Assembly (NCBI RefSeq): GCF_012932215.1
Contig: NZ_CP048788.1
Location: 2,108,001-2,172,000, forward strand
Source of the DNA: Roseobacter ponti
GTDB lineage: Bacteria > Pseudomonadota > Alphaproteobacteria > Rhodobacterales > Rhodobacteraceae
Length of the DNA stretch: 64,000 nucleotides
Direction of reading: 5' to 3'
Part shown: positions 17,812 through 26,852 of the stretch, piece by piece
Position numbering within the stretch: the first letter of the stretch is position 1
Layout: every line of letters starts with the position of its first letter
Notes under the pieces: generated by a model
Told to the model about the DNA's origin: nothing
Seen by the model: only the letters and a program-made list of their open reading frames with translations
The model's database searches: none
Made by a program: the position numbers and the translations under genes

Positions 17812-20800
17812 TCAGAGGCCGATATCCAGAACTGCCTTTGCCCCTTCCCCGAAGCTGGCTGAAATCTGAGCCACCTCAATGCTGAATGGCAGTGTCAGCC
17901 CGTCCGCTACCTGATCCGCGACGCTGTAGTTATATTCAGGCGCCGTCAGAACCAGTTCCCGCAGTGTCTCACCATCTTTGATGATGCGGATCGCATATAG
18001 CTCGGTTTCTTCCCCGAGCGGTACATCAGGCGCATCCCAGCTGTCACCATCAGTTCGTGTGCGACGTGTCCAGCTGACATGCATCGCCCCGTCAGAGAGA
18101 ACGCGTTTTTCCAGGTGCACCGGCGCATAGGGACGCAAACCGATGCCCTCGAAAGCAATAACCTCCTCGACATAGGACGGATCGTCCACCGAACGCCGGG
18201 CAGCACCAATCCGAAAGGTCTGTGCCACGCCGCGCAGATTGCGGCTCAGGTCAATCTGAGACGGGAACCCGTTCAGCAGTACAAACCAGGACTCCGCAGG
18301 CCAGACGTCAGGCATCGCGCCGTCAGTTCCCAGCTGCCCCCTCAGACGATGAGAGAGATCATAGGTGTTCTCGTCGACGATATTGGCTGTACCAAACTGA
18401 AACACCTCCCAGTTTCCGGGCGTTCCGTCGCCAATGGCAGCAAGGTTGCCACCGCTGAGCAGGGCCGGTTGCTCTACAGAACTCAGGGTGCCACTCATCA
18501 GTTTTACACGCAGTCCGGGGCCGTTATCAAATCGGCCGCTGCTTGCAGCCGGCAGGACGGTCTGTGTCATGCCCACAACCGACCGGGCAGTTACAACATC
18601 CAGCAACCGGAAATCGCCGGCGCCGGGCGACTGATAGACCGCGACAGTACCAGGCCAGGGCTGTGCCGTGACCGCAATATGCGGCGCATGCGGGGTTTCA
18701 TCACCGCTGATCAGCGGCAGGTCCAGAAAGAGGGGAAACACCGGAGCAGGTGGCACGAAAGCGCGCGGTCGCAAAACCTCATCCGTGAGTTCGGCGGGTT
18801 TGTATACATCAGGCTGGATACGTACCGCCTCGACAAGCTGCAGGGCCCCCTGCTCTACCCGGTCAATGCGGTAGAGCGCGTTGCCTTCGTTCTGATCTCC
18901 GGCGAGCGTGATGATATCGCCCGCGCCCATGCTCAGGCAGGAGGGGGGCAGCGCAAAGCGAATGGCCTCGCGCGCGACACGCGCCTCGGCGAGCCATCTT
19001 TCCGCGGTTTGTCGCCCTTCAGTGCGGGTCAGAGCGATAGGAATTTCGGAACTGGAAACGGCATGGGTTTGCTCGTCGGCCATCACGGCTTCTTCTGCAT
19101 AGACATCAAAGTCTCCGTCTGCCTGAATGAAGCGCAGGCGCACACGTCCGTCCATCTCTGCTTCCGGTGCGCGGATCTGTTCAATTGCGCCATCAAGGTC
19201 TCTGCTCAGGGCCACCTGGTCGCGCGTCAGCGGCACGGCACCCCTGCCACTGCGCATCCGGAACTCAAGCTGCCCGTCGCGCTCAACAGCGTCAAAAGAA
19301 TACCGCAGCATCAGAGGCTGCAGAGCCGCGCGCGCATCACTGATATCGCTCACGACATAGCCCCTTACACTGCCGTAAAGACGGCTGACATCGAAGGCTG
19401 CCAGCCCCGCCTTGTTGCAGATCTCGCTCACAACCGAGGCCAGCGATCGCGCTGAGGTGCGGCCATTGATCCAGTGACCCCGCGCGTAGTTTTCACAATC
19501 GCTCCACTGTTCTGGATTGTTCGGGAAGTACGGATAGGGACGCGCGTCCCAGGCCCAGACAAAGCCTCGGTCCATGTTAACCATCGGCGCTCCGTACTGG
19601 TCCGAGACCGGGTTGTTGGCCGGCGTATCCCAGTAGGACACCATCGCCCGCAGATACTGGGCCTGAATCAGATCGTCCCGACCGCCGCCTGAGAAATGCG
19701 GCAGCGCACTTTCGGATGACTTGGGGTCAATAAACTTGTTGGGCTGATTAGTACCTTTATCAACACTGGCGCAGCCGTATTCCGTGAACCAGAATGGCTT
19801 CGATCCCGGAACCCAGTCTGTCGGGGTTGCGGACCGGACGCCAGCAATACGCTCGTGATGTGCGTTTTCCCACCAGCCGCGCAGGTCTTTGTAGCGAAAC
19901 ACCCATGGCTCGTTATAAGCGCCGTCCGTGATGGGTGTACGCTGCTGATCAGCGCGGTCCTCGTCCGAGGCGTAATACCACTCAAAACCCTCGCCACCCG
20001 CGATATTTGCGCGCAGATAGTCCGGGTCGTAAATCGTATCAAAAAGTGCCGCGTCGAGATGATCGTCCCCGTCGCGCCAGTCCGAGAGCGGCATGTAATT
20101 ATCGATCCCGATGAAGTCGATGTTATCATCCGCCCAGAGCGGATCCAGATGGAAATATCTATCACCAGATCCGTCCTGCGGCTGGTAGCCGAAATATTCA
20201 CTCCAGTCGGCTGCATAGCTGATTTTGGTATCCGGTCCGAGCAGGGAGCGGACTTCGCCGGCAAGGTGCCTCAGCTTCCCAACTGCGGAAAATGCACCAC
20301 CTGCACCGCGGATCCATGTCAGCCCGCGCAACTCAGAACCGATGCAGAAAGCCCCGACACCGCCCGCCGCTTTGCACAGTGCCGCATAATGCAGCACAAA
20401 CCGCGAAAGGGTCCATTCGTCTGGTCCCGAATACACAACCGTCTTGCCGGATACAGCAAAATCCCCTGCGGTTGCATTCCCGAAAAACGCGGCAACTTCG
20501 CTGTCTGCCGCTGCCGTACCATCCGGCGAGCCATCCAAGCCAGGCGCCACAGACAGCGTGATGCGTCCGCGCCAGGGCAGTCGCGGTTGTGTCGCTTCCG
20601 GAGTGTACGGATCAGGCAGACCGTTGTCAGTAAGCTGGTCCATCAGAATAAACGGATAGAACATCACCTCCTTGCCGGCGGCATGCATCGCCTCAATCGC
20701 CTGTACCACGGAGGCATCTGCAGGTGTGCCACCATAGACCGGACGATCTTGCTCGCGCGCAATCTGTGACGCCGCGGCCCGGGTAAGACCGGACACCGTC

Positions 20801-21744
20801 CAGGGCATATTACTGCCGTCAAACTGCTTTTTCTCCACCATCGGGCGGACAGAGCATTCACCGCACCGCAGGTCGTTGCCGAACCAGGATACTATTATGG
20901 ACGCAGCCTCGCAGTTCGGCAGCTCTTCGTTCAGCGCTTCCAGCGACAGACTGAAATCCGACTTTTCTGCCGGAGTGTTCACATTCGCGGTCCAGCGGCT
21001 GCCGGGTCCGGAGGAATAATAAACCGGTGTCGTCGCCAGCGCATATTCTCCCGTGCCCGGCATCAGCGCAACGGAACGTATGCCATAGGTCAGCGCCTGA
21101 GCGGCATCCGGTTCATCAGGCTGCTCAGGGCGCAGAACCTCAAAGGAAAACTGCGGGACCCGGTTGCCAAAGCGCTCAAGGCTAAGGTTTTCAAACAAAA
21201 CATAGGCCGTGCCGCGATAGGCAGGCACCATGCCGGCACCTTCGACGGCCTCCATGACCGGATCAGGCAGCTGATCGCTGCGGCCTTTATAGATGCGCAT
21301 ATTGAGATCATCAGGCGCGATCTCCTCGCCATCCGCCCAGATCCGCCCGATGCGTGTAATTTCACCTTCGCAAACCGCGACGGCCAGGTTCACGCTGTAA
21401 CTGTAGCTTCTGGTCTGAGGCTGGCTCGGGGCGCCTTTACCACCGCCACCCGTTACAGAGACAGTCTCAGAAAAATCAGAGGCCCAGATCACCTGTCCTC
21501 CCAGACGCATACGGCCGTAAACCTGGGCGAGAGGTTCGCCTTCACTGGCGCTTGAGATGCGGAAGCGGTCGACGCGTCCGGTATCGACCACCTGTGAGCC
21601 CTGGCCCATCAGCTTCTGGTCGATGACACGCCCGACCGTGGCCCCCAGCGCCCGGCCGATCACGGCAGTGGAGAGCCCGGCAACAGTACCGCCAAGCGCG
21701 CCGCCGGCCGCTGCACCAACGGCAGAAAGGACAATCGTGGCCAT
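17812..21744 (-). CDS. GTA gp15: tail-tip host-specificity ('megatron') protein
   Basis: 1310 residues, the largest GTA protein, forming the tail tip and receptor-binding base. The N-terminus (about 1-45) is a Gly/Ala-rich membrane-like segment (AVGAAAGGALGGTVAGL). About residues 420-720 form the GTA TIM-barrel-like glycoside-hydrolase domain, with acidic residues in CIGSELRGL and WFTEYGC in the places expected for catalytic Glu. The rest resembles phage tail-tip modules. Its ATG overlaps the g14 stop by 1 nt (TGATG), so it is coupled. It is the last gene of the cluster. Confidence 0.95.
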   Translation of the reverse strand: MATIVLSAVGAAAGGALGGTVAGLSTAVIGRALGATVGRVIDQKLMGQGSQVVDTGRVDRFRISSASEGEPLAQVYGRMRLGGQVIWASDFSETVSVTGGGGKGAPSQPQTRSYSYSVNLAVAVCEGEITRIGRIWADGEEIAPDDLNMRIYKGRSDQLPDPVMEAVEGAGMVPAYRGTAYVLFENLSLERFGNRVPQFSFEVLRPEQPDEPDAAQALTYGIRSVALMPGTGEYALATTPVYYSSGPGSRWTANVNTPAEKSDFSLSLEALNEELPNCEAASIIVSWFGNDLRCGECSVRPMVEKKQFDGSNMPWTVSGLTRAAASQIAREQDRPVYGGTPADASVVQAIEAMHAAGKEVMFYPFILMDQLTDNGLPDPYTPEATQPRLPWRGRITLSVAPGLDGSPDGTAAADSEVAAFFGNATAGDFAVSGKTVVYSGPDEWTLSRFVLHYAALCKAAGGVGAFCIGSELRGLTWIRGAGGAFSAVGKLRHLAGEVRSLLGPDTKISYAADWSEYFGYQPQDGSGDRYFHLDPLWADDNIDFIGIDNYMPLSDWRDGDDHLDAALFDTIYDPDYLRANIAGGEGFEWYYASDEDRADQQRTPITDGAYNEPWVFRYKDLRGWWENAHHERIAGVRSATPTDWVPGSKPFWFTEYGCASVDKGTNQPNKFIDPKSSESALPHFSGGGRDDLIQAQYLRAMVSYWDTPANNPVSDQYGAPMVNMDRGFVWAWDARPYPYFPNNPEQWSDCENYARGHWINGRTSARSLASVVSEICNKAGLAAFDVSRLYGSVRGYVVSDISDARAALQPLMLRYSFDAVERDGQLEFRMRSGRGAVPLTRDQVALSRDLDGAIEQIRAPEAEMDGRVRLRFIQADGDFDVYAEEAVMADEQTHAVSSSEIPIALTRTEGRQTAERWLAEARVAREAIRFALPPSCLSMGAGDIITLAGDQNEGNALYRIDRVEQGALQLVEAVRIQPDVYKPAELTDEVLRPRAFVPPAPVFPLFLDLPLISGDETPHAPHIAVTAQPWPGTVAVYQSPGAGDFRLLDVVTARSVVGMTQTVLPAASSGRFDNGPGLRVKLMSGTLSSVEQPALLSGGNLAAIGDGTPGNWEVFQFGTANIVDENTYDLSHRLRGQLGTDGAMPDVWPAESWFVLLNGFPSQIDLSRNLRGVAQTFRIGAARRSVDDPSYVEEVIAFEGIGLRPYAPVHLEKRVLSDGAMHVSWTRRTRTDGDSWDAPDVPLGEETELYAIRIIKDGETLRELVLTAPEYNYSVADQVADGLTLPFSIEVAQISASFGEGAKAVLDIGL

Positions 21745-22190
21745 CAGCTGTTCTCCTCTGGAAATTCAAACCTCGCCACAACGCGCCGTCGCCAGGGCAG
21801 GCTGAAAGGGCTTTCGATCACGCCAAAGCGCGAATAGGCATGGATAAAGCTGGCATTCGCATCTGTGCGCCCTGTTATGCCGAGGTGTTTGGCGACAGCG
21901 CCGGTGCGCATACGGAAAAGCATGACATCTCCGGGAGCCTCTTCACCCATTGCTTTCGGCACGAGATGCCGAAGGGCGGCACGCCAGAGCTCTTCCTCGC
22001 CCCGGGTCTCGGACCAGTCGAGCGAATAAGCCGGCACCGCTTCAGGCTCAGCACCGTAGCGGGCGCGCCAGATGCCGCGCAAGAGGCCAAGACAGTCCGT
22101 GCCCGCGCCTCTGAACGAGGACTGATGCACATAAGGCGTTCCCACCCAGCTGCGGGCCTCATTGACGACAAAGTCAGAAAGTTCGCTCAT
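21744..22190 (-). CDS. GTA gp14: NlpC/P60-type cell-wall peptidase
   Basis: 148-residue tail-associated endopeptidase that should cut peptidoglycan during DNA injection. NlpC/P60 signatures are visible: SWVGTPYVHQ, the catalytic Cys in GTDCLGL (about C40), and the catalytic His in KHLGIT (about H105), followed by FIHAYS. The ATG at 22190 (MSELSDFVVNEARSW) overlaps the g13 stop by 4 nt (ATGA); the longer upstream frame is inside g13 and was rejected. Confidence 0.94.
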   Translation of the reverse strand: MSELSDFVVNEARSWVGTPYVHQSSFRGAGTDCLGLLRGIWRARYGAEPEAVPAYSLDWSETRGEEELWRAALRHLVPKAMGEEAPGDVMLFRMRTGAVAKHLGITGRTDANASFIHAYSRFGVIESPFSLPWRRRVVARFEFPEENS

Positions 22191-23074
22191 CTTCGGCTCC
22201 CACCGGTATTTGACCCGGTTGATTTCGGCACCGCGAGGATCCAGTCCTCGCCCGGGACATCCGGAAATCCCTGAAAGTTGGCCAGATTGCTGAATTTCAC
22301 ACGGCATGTTTCACTGCGTTTGTCGCAGCCTGCCGTCAGGCGGATCATCGTGCCCGCGCTCAGCGCGCCGCGCACCGGCTCCCAAAGCTCGATGATGCGC
22401 GTACCGTTCTCGAAGCGGTCGTGCTTGATCATACCCCAGAGCCCAGCAGCCGGTCCGTCAAGGATCTCCAGCCGGCCTCGGGCGAACCAGCCTGCACTGA
22501 ACGCGTCAAACCCGGCCCAGCTGAACAGCCGCGATCCGGACTGTGACTCCACCGGCAGCTCGATCCGGTAGCCCGGCGTTTTAAGATCAAAGCCACAGCC
22601 ATTGTCTCCCAGAACGGCCGTGCAGGGTTTCTGATAAACCCGTCCCAAAGGCCGGTTCAGCGCTTCGGTCAGGCCACGTAACTCCGCCTGAAATCCGCCG
22701 TCCGCACGGCGCAACTCACCGATCGTGCCGCGAAACTGCAGCCACCGCTGGCTGACATCCTGCCAGTTCACCAGCCAGGCGCGGACTTCAGCATCATCAA
22801 AGCGGCCCTGCTCGATCTCGTCTTCGCGGATTGAAAGATCGCTGAGCGCACCAAGCGCCTCGGTGTTGTCCACCGACAAGCCCGTGCTCTGTGCAAGCGC
22901 CACGGCACTCAGCCCGGTGTCAGCACGAAAAGTGATCCCCTCAAAGCTCAGCGGCCGGTCGTGATCTGTGAAGCCCAGGGTCACTCCGTCTTTGCGCACA
23001 ATGGCCCAGGCATGTGCAACGGTGGTCAGTCCGCTTTCCAGGTGGGTTTTCAGGTCTGCATTCATCTCAGCCAT
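22187..23074 (-). CDS. GTA gp13: tail hub protein (DUF2163)
   Basis: 295 residues; the baseplate hub at the end of the tail tube. The sequence has the DUF2163 pattern, including AWAIVRKDGVTLGFTDHDRPL at about 18-38, and a C-terminal FSNLANFQGFPDVPGED. Four cysteines are arranged Cx8C (about 145-154) and Cx6C (about 262-269), as in phage tail-tip proteins reported to bind an iron-sulfur cluster (lambda gpL type); cluster binding here is inference. The ATG overlaps the g12 stop by 1 nt. Confidence 0.93.
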   Translation of the reverse strand: MAEMNADLKTHLESGLTTVAHAWAIVRKDGVTLGFTDHDRPLSFEGITFRADTGLSAVALAQSTGLSVDNTEALGALSDLSIREDEIEQGRFDDAEVRAWLVNWQDVSQRWLQFRGTIGELRRADGGFQAELRGLTEALNRPLGRVYQKPCTAVLGDNGCGFDLKTPGYRIELPVESQSGSRLFSWAGFDAFSAGWFARGRLEILDGPAAGLWGMIKHDRFENGTRIIELWEPVRGALSAGTMIRLTAGCDKRSETCRVKFSNLANFQGFPDVPGEDWILAVPKSTGSNTGGSRR

Positions 23075-23706
23075 CAGAGCCGCACCTCGATGATCGGCAC
23101 CGTCGGCACCTCACCCGCCTGAAAACTGGCCACACTTGTCCGGATGCTGTCAGTGTCAAACCGCACAGGCACGTCAAACTCAAAGCCGGTTGTGATTGTT
23201 TCACCAGCAGCAGGTGCCTGTGACAGCGTCACGACCCCGGTTGTGGTGTCCACGGTAAAGTTGCTTTCTGTGGTCAGTTCAGTGCCTGCCACAGCCACGC
23301 GTACTGTCTCGGCCACCGGCTTGGTGATCGGGCGTTCGTAACTGTGTGCACCGGAGACATAGGTCTTTGAAAGCCGGAAAGCAGTCGTTGTCCCATCACC
23401 TGTTCCGAGCACCTGATCCTGTGGCGTAATATCCTGAGACGGCCTGATCGAGCGGTAATCTGACCAGTCCTTCCAGCGAAAGGCATAGAGTTGCCCATAG
23501 CGCGCCTCGAAAAAAGCAATCATCGTTTCGACGTCATCAAGGGAGCGCATACCCACGCCCGCATCATAGCGCCGGCGCGAATGGGCCCAGGGCGCATTCC
23601 GCTCCTCAAAACCGTTGCTGATCGTCACCACATCTGTGCGACGTTCAGGGCCACCGACAGAGCCAAAGCTCAGGTTGACCGGAAATCTGACTTCATGAAA
23701 CTGCAT
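23074..23706 (-). CDS. GTA gp12: distal tail protein (DUF2460)
   Basis: 210 residues beginning MQFHEVRFPVNLSFGSVGGP, the characteristic DUF2460 N-terminus, with FEARYGQLYAFRWKDWSDY at about 68-86. In RcGTA this protein forms the ring joining tail tube to hub. It starts 19 bp after the g11 stop and its stop overlaps g13. No missing or disrupted segment is seen. Confidence 0.94.
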   Translation of the reverse strand: MQFHEVRFPVNLSFGSVGGPERRTDVVTISNGFEERNAPWAHSRRRYDAGVGMRSLDDVETMIAFFEARYGQLYAFRWKDWSDYRSIRPSQDITPQDQVLGTGDGTTTAFRLSKTYVSGAHSYERPITKPVAETVRVAVAGTELTTESNFTVDTTTGVVTLSQAPAAGETITTGFEFDVPVRFDTDSIRTSVASFQAGEVPTVPIIEVRL

Positions 23707-23725
23707 CTGGCTGCTCCCTTACCTT

Positions 23726-24385
23726 TCAGCGATTACGTTGCCCGCGCCCGAGCGCGCGTGTCATCTGTGCGGCGATCTGCCCCTGACTCCGGCGGAACCC
23801 CTGGACGTCAGGGGTGGTGATGTTCATGACGATGGTCTGTCCGCCACCGCCAGCCCCGCGCACCCCGAGTTTGCCGTCCGGCCCACGGGCAAGCGGCATG
23901 ATGGCCTCGGGGCCCGCCTCACCCATGATCCCCATCCCGCCGCGCATGCCGAAGGGTGTCGCACCGCTGACGATACCGCCGGTGGCAAAAGGCATGACAC
24001 GGCCCTGCGCCACAGGTGCGCCATCCGCAAAGGGCAGTACATTGTTGACCAGCCCGCTCACGCCCTGCGCCAGCAGTCCGCCAAGCTGATTGGTCACCGG
24101 GCGCACGGCGGCGTTGTAGGTGGCGTTAATCATGCTGTTTGCGACGGTATCGAGGGCGTCCGACAGGCTCACACCATCAAAGATCACGCCGTCAAAAGCC
24201 TTTTTCAGACCACGGCTGAGGCCCCGTTCCAGCTCGGCCACATCACGGCCCGTGGCCTGCAGGGAGGTTTTCATCCGCTGCAGTTCTGCGTCAAAACCGG
24301 TGACCAGCGTACTGGTCTGCCCCAGAGTGTCGTTCAGCCCCTCTGCGCGCTGTTCCAGTTCTTCAAAGCCGTTTTCATCCGTCAT
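23726..24385 (-). CDS. GTA gp11: short tail tape-measure protein
   Basis: 219 residues, very short for a tape measure, in line with the short tails of GTA particles. The N-terminal two-thirds is helical (LEQRAEGLNDTLGQTS, MKTSLQATGRDVAELE). The C-terminal third is Gly-rich with the tape-measure signature GGIVSGATPFGMRGG and GEAGPEAIMPLARG, then a basic end. It starts inside g10.1 (11-nt overlap), suggesting coupled translation with the tail chaperones. Confidence 0.92.
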   Translation of the reverse strand: MTDENGFEELEQRAEGLNDTLGQTSTLVTGFDAELQRMKTSLQATGRDVAELERGLSRGLKKAFDGVIFDGVSLSDALDTVANSMINATYNAAVRPVTNQLGGLLAQGVSGLVNNVLPFADGAPVAQGRVMPFATGGIVSGATPFGMRGGMGIMGEAGPEAIMPLARGPDGKLGVRGAGGGGQTIVMNITTPDVQGFRRSQGQIAAQMTRALGRGQRNR

Positions 24386-24584
24386 CGCTGTGATCCTCTT
24401 TTAAGTCATCCGGCCAGGTCTGCATCAGGGCCTCCAGACCATCACTGAGCAGCGGCCCCGTCGTACCCCTGTCGCCCAGCATCAGCTGAAGCTCAGCGGG
24501 CGTCAGGTCCCAGAACTCGGCTGGTTTCAGGCCAAGCCCCTGAACCCCTGCCCGCAGAAGCGCGGACCAGTCGAGCCCGGTCAT
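24375..24584 (-). CDS. GTA gp10.1: small tail-assembly chaperone
   Basis: 69 residues, MTGLDWSALLRAGVQGLGLKP..., with the conserved FWDLTPAELQLML of the small protein that lies between g10 and g11 in GTA clusters. Its position matches the G/GT-type tail chaperones of siphophages, but here it is a separate frame coupled to g10 by an ATGA overlap. It has an acidic C-terminus (DDLKEDHSDDG). It overlaps the next gene by 11 nt. Confidence 0.9.
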   Translation of the reverse strand: MTGLDWSALLRAGVQGLGLKPAEFWDLTPAELQLMLGDRGTTGPLLSDGLEALMQTWPDDLKEDHSDDG

Positions 24585-24898
24585 GCGCCCGGCGTCACGA
24601 ACGCGCGCGCCAGAAGCTCGGCTGCAGCCCGCGCGGCGGCCATCGGCCCGCCCCCGATCTCAGCGTGCAAAAGTGCACCCCCGTCCACGTCGCAGCGCCC
24701 GCCCTGCAGCCCTGCGTTCAAAAGGGCCAGCACATCCGCGCTGCTGAATTCGCTGCTCTCAAAGCGCTGCACCAGACCCACGAGCGAGCCTGTGCCCAGT
24801 TCCGCTTCCAGACCGGCAAGGGCTCCGAGCGTCAGGCGCATCACATGGGTCTCGCCGTCAATCTCAAGCGACACATCGCCCCTCCAGGGATTTGCCAT
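24581..24898 (-). CDS. GTA gp10: tail tube chaperone-like protein
   Basis: 105 residues with the GTA gp10 family pattern: MANPWRGDVSLEIDGETHVM, then a helical LGALAGLEAELGTGSLVGLV and an Ala-rich C-terminus. It is thought to assist tape-measure/tail-tube assembly, by analogy with siphophage tail chaperones. It sits 2 bp after g9 and overlaps g10.1 by 4 nt. Confidence 0.9.
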   Translation of the reverse strand: MANPWRGDVSLEIDGETHVMRLTLGALAGLEAELGTGSLVGLVQRFESSEFSSADVLALLNAGLQGGRCDVDGGALLHAEIGGGPMAAARAAAELLARAFVTPGA

Positions 24899-24900
24899 GA

Positions 24901-25314
24901 TCAGATCGCCGTGAACGTCAGGTTGCCGGCGCTGGCAAGCGAAAGCTCATAGGTGGCCTCGCCGTTAAAGCTGCCGCCGTATTCGATGGCCGTGACCTGG
25001 AACGGCCCCTCGACAATGCCGAAATCCGGGATCACAATCTGGAAACCGGGCGCTTCTCCGTCAAAGAAGAGCTGCCGGGCGCGTTCGTCGGTTGCATTGT
25101 CGCGGAACACACCCGAACCACTGACCGCGACCGAACGCACGCCGGCACCTGACAAAAGCTCGCGCCACCCGTTCTGGCTTTCCAGACTGGTCACGTCGAT
25201 TGTCTCTGCGTTGAAACTGACCCGGGTCGCGCGCAGGCCGGCCAGTGTCGTGTACTGCCCGTCCGCCGCCATATCGACCTTGATCAGAAGATCTTTTCCG
25301 TTCTGAGCTCCCAT
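24901..25314 (-). CDS. GTA gp9: major tail tube protein
   Basis: 137 residues, TP901-1-type tail tube family, MGAQNGKDLLIKVDMAADGQ..., with beta-strand-rich FNAETIDVTSLESQNGWRELL and VSGSGVFRDNATDERAR. It polymerises into the short tail tube. A 30-bp gap separates it from g8, one of the few non-overlapping junctions in the cluster, and the gap carries a GGAGAGA ribosome-binding site. High expression would be expected for a structural subunit. Confidence 0.94.
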   Translation of the reverse strand: MGAQNGKDLLIKVDMAADGQYTTLAGLRATRVSFNAETIDVTSLESQNGWRELLSGAGVRSVAVSGSGVFRDNATDERARQLFFDGEAPGFQIVIPDFGIVEGPFQVTAIEYGGSFNGEATYELSLASAGNLTFTAI

Positions 25315-25344
25315 GGGATCTCTCCTCGATGATGTTGAATTGGG

Positions 25345-25755
25345 TTATTCGTCGGAGACGCGCGCCCGGAACCGGAGCCGGATCTCGCGTCCTGCGGCAG
25401 CGTCGATCCGCTGCGCACGCGCCTGAGTGAAATGCAGAAAGATCAGCCGGCCGCGCTCCAGTGTCAGATCGGCGTCATGCAGCACATCGGACACGGCGCC
25501 GGCGATCTTTTTCGCGCCGGCAAAGCCCGGTTGTGTGGTGATCACTGATATTTCGATTGTGTGCACCGCACCTGCCCCGGTCTGATCCGAGGCATCCCGG
25601 GCGCTTTCCCGGCCAAGACTGACATAGGTATCGGGCACCGTGCCGGTCGGTACGGCGTCGTAGATGTCGGCCCCCACGAGCGCTGAGAGCGCCGGGTCTG
25701 CGGTGAGCGCCCCGTATATGGCCGCCTGCAGCGCGCCTGACATTGCATAGCTCAT
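25345..25755 (-). CDS. GTA gp8: tail terminator protein (DUF3168)
   Basis: 136 residues with the DUF3168 pattern MSYAMSGALQAAIYGALTAD, followed by YVSLG and a C-terminal RIDAAAGREIRLRFRARV. It caps the tail tube at the head-tail interface. The ATG at 25755 has GGAGGAGACC upstream and overlaps the g7 stop in an ATGA; a longer upstream frame lies inside g7 and was rejected. Confidence 0.93.
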   Translation of the reverse strand: MSYAMSGALQAAIYGALTADPALSALVGADIYDAVPTGTVPDTYVSLGRESARDASDQTGAGAVHTIEISVITTQPGFAGAKKIAGAVSDVLHDADLTLERGRLIFLHFTQARAQRIDAAAGREIRLRFRARVSDE

Positions 25756-26090
25756 ACTGCGGTCTCCTCCCGGGCAAAACAGGTGATGAAACGACCTTCC
25801 GCGTCTTCTTCGGCAACGGCCTGGATCAGAAAAATGCGCGCGCCCTCCCGGAAGCGCTGCTCCGGCTTTGGCCGCGCGGCGTTTCCCCAGGGGGCGCCGC
25901 GGACGATAATGCGGTAGCTCATCGCCGACACCGGTGCGCCCGACTGCGCGGTCTCGCGCCCGGTGCGCGCAGTGACATCCGCCCAGAGCGTACCAAGTGC
26001 GTGCCACTGCGTGCTGAAACCACCCGCTCCGTCGCTCAGGCGCTGCGGTTCTTCGAGCACCAGCCGGCGGTTCAGACGCGGGACGCTCAT
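25752..26090 (-). CDS. GTA gp7: head-tail stopper
   Basis: 112-residue head closure/stopper protein, MSVPRLNRRLVLEEPQRLSDG, with the SPP1 gp16-like pattern WADVTARTGRE and a beta-rich core (MSYRIIVRGAP). It retains packaged DNA between adaptor and tail. The start at 26090 overlaps the g6 stop by 4 nt; a frame extending to 26162 lies within g6. Confidence 0.92.
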   Translation of the reverse strand: MSVPRLNRRLVLEEPQRLSDGAGGFSTQWHALGTLWADVTARTGRETAQSGAPVSAMSYRIIVRGAPWGNAARPKPEQRFREGARIFLIQAVAEEDAEGRFITCFAREETAV

Positions 26091-26686
26091 CTCCGGCTCC
26101 CGGCGCCGAGACGCATCACCTTGTAGCGCTGGATCAGACTGGTCACGCCAAAGGGCATGCAACCATCGCTGAGCGAGGTGTCATGGCGGTATTCGTAGTA
26201 ATGCGCGGCCAGCATCTTCACGGCCTGCTGCAGATCCGCCGGCACATCTGTCCAGGAAGCCCCGAACCCTGCGTCAAATTCGATCTGCGCAGTGCCGTTA
26301 TGCGGAATGACCGGCAGTGCCGCACCGCGTGCCCGCAACCGCGGGTTCAGGCTGTCGCGTTCGAGCCACCAGGCTGCGGCATCGACGTCTCTGGCCTCGC
26401 CCTCTGCGTTCACGAGCGCAAAGCGTGTGAGGGCTGTCACCGGAGCCACGGGCAGGCCCTGACCGTCACGGTCCCGCCAGAACGACAGGGTCCAGCTGAA
26501 ACTGCGGGTGATCAGGATCTTGCCGGTACGCGCCTCAATGGCCGAAACGGCCGCACGCAGAAATCCGCTCAGTACCTCATCCTGCGTGGTGTCCTCGCCA
26601 AAGCCGGTCCCCAGACGCAGATGTGCTTTCAGGTCATCGACGGGCAGCGCCGCATCGGGCACAGTCGTCTCTTCGATCAACATCAT
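26087..26686 (-). CDS. GTA gp6: head-tail connector (adaptor)
   Basis: 199 residues; HK97 gp6-like adaptor joining the portal to the stopper. It begins MMLIEETTVPDAALPVDDLK, with helical HLRLGTGFGEDTTQDEVLSGFLRAAVSAIE at about 23-52, where the connector fold is expected, and AVKMLAAHYYEYR near the C-terminus. TTTGGAGAATTTCC precedes the start. The second Met (26683) is an equally possible start. A 166-bp gap separates it from the g5 stop, the longest internal gap in the cluster, with no gene seen in it. Confidence 0.92.
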   Translation of the reverse strand: MMLIEETTVPDAALPVDDLKAHLRLGTGFGEDTTQDEVLSGFLRAAVSAIEARTGKILITRSFSWTLSFWRDRDGQGLPVAPVTALTRFALVNAEGEARDVDAAAWWLERDSLNPRLRARGAALPVIPHNGTAQIEFDAGFGASWTDVPADLQQAVKMLAAHYYEYRHDTSLSDGCMPFGVTSLIQRYKVMRLGAGSRR

Positions 26687-26852
26687 GGAAATTCTCCAAA
26701 GTCTTTTCTCCCCGGTCGCAGGAACCGGACGCGCGCCTGCCTGCATTGCTCGGTCGGAGGGGAGCAGCTAGACAACACAGACGACACCGGCACGCGCCCG
26801 GCCCGGAACCGAGCGCCCGAAGGCACCGGTTCCGGTATCGTCACACCTGATT

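Noticed and set aside
18079-19455. 458-codon plus-strand frame opposite GTA g15
   Set aside because: Antisense to a complete GTA tip gene; translation has no recognisable features.
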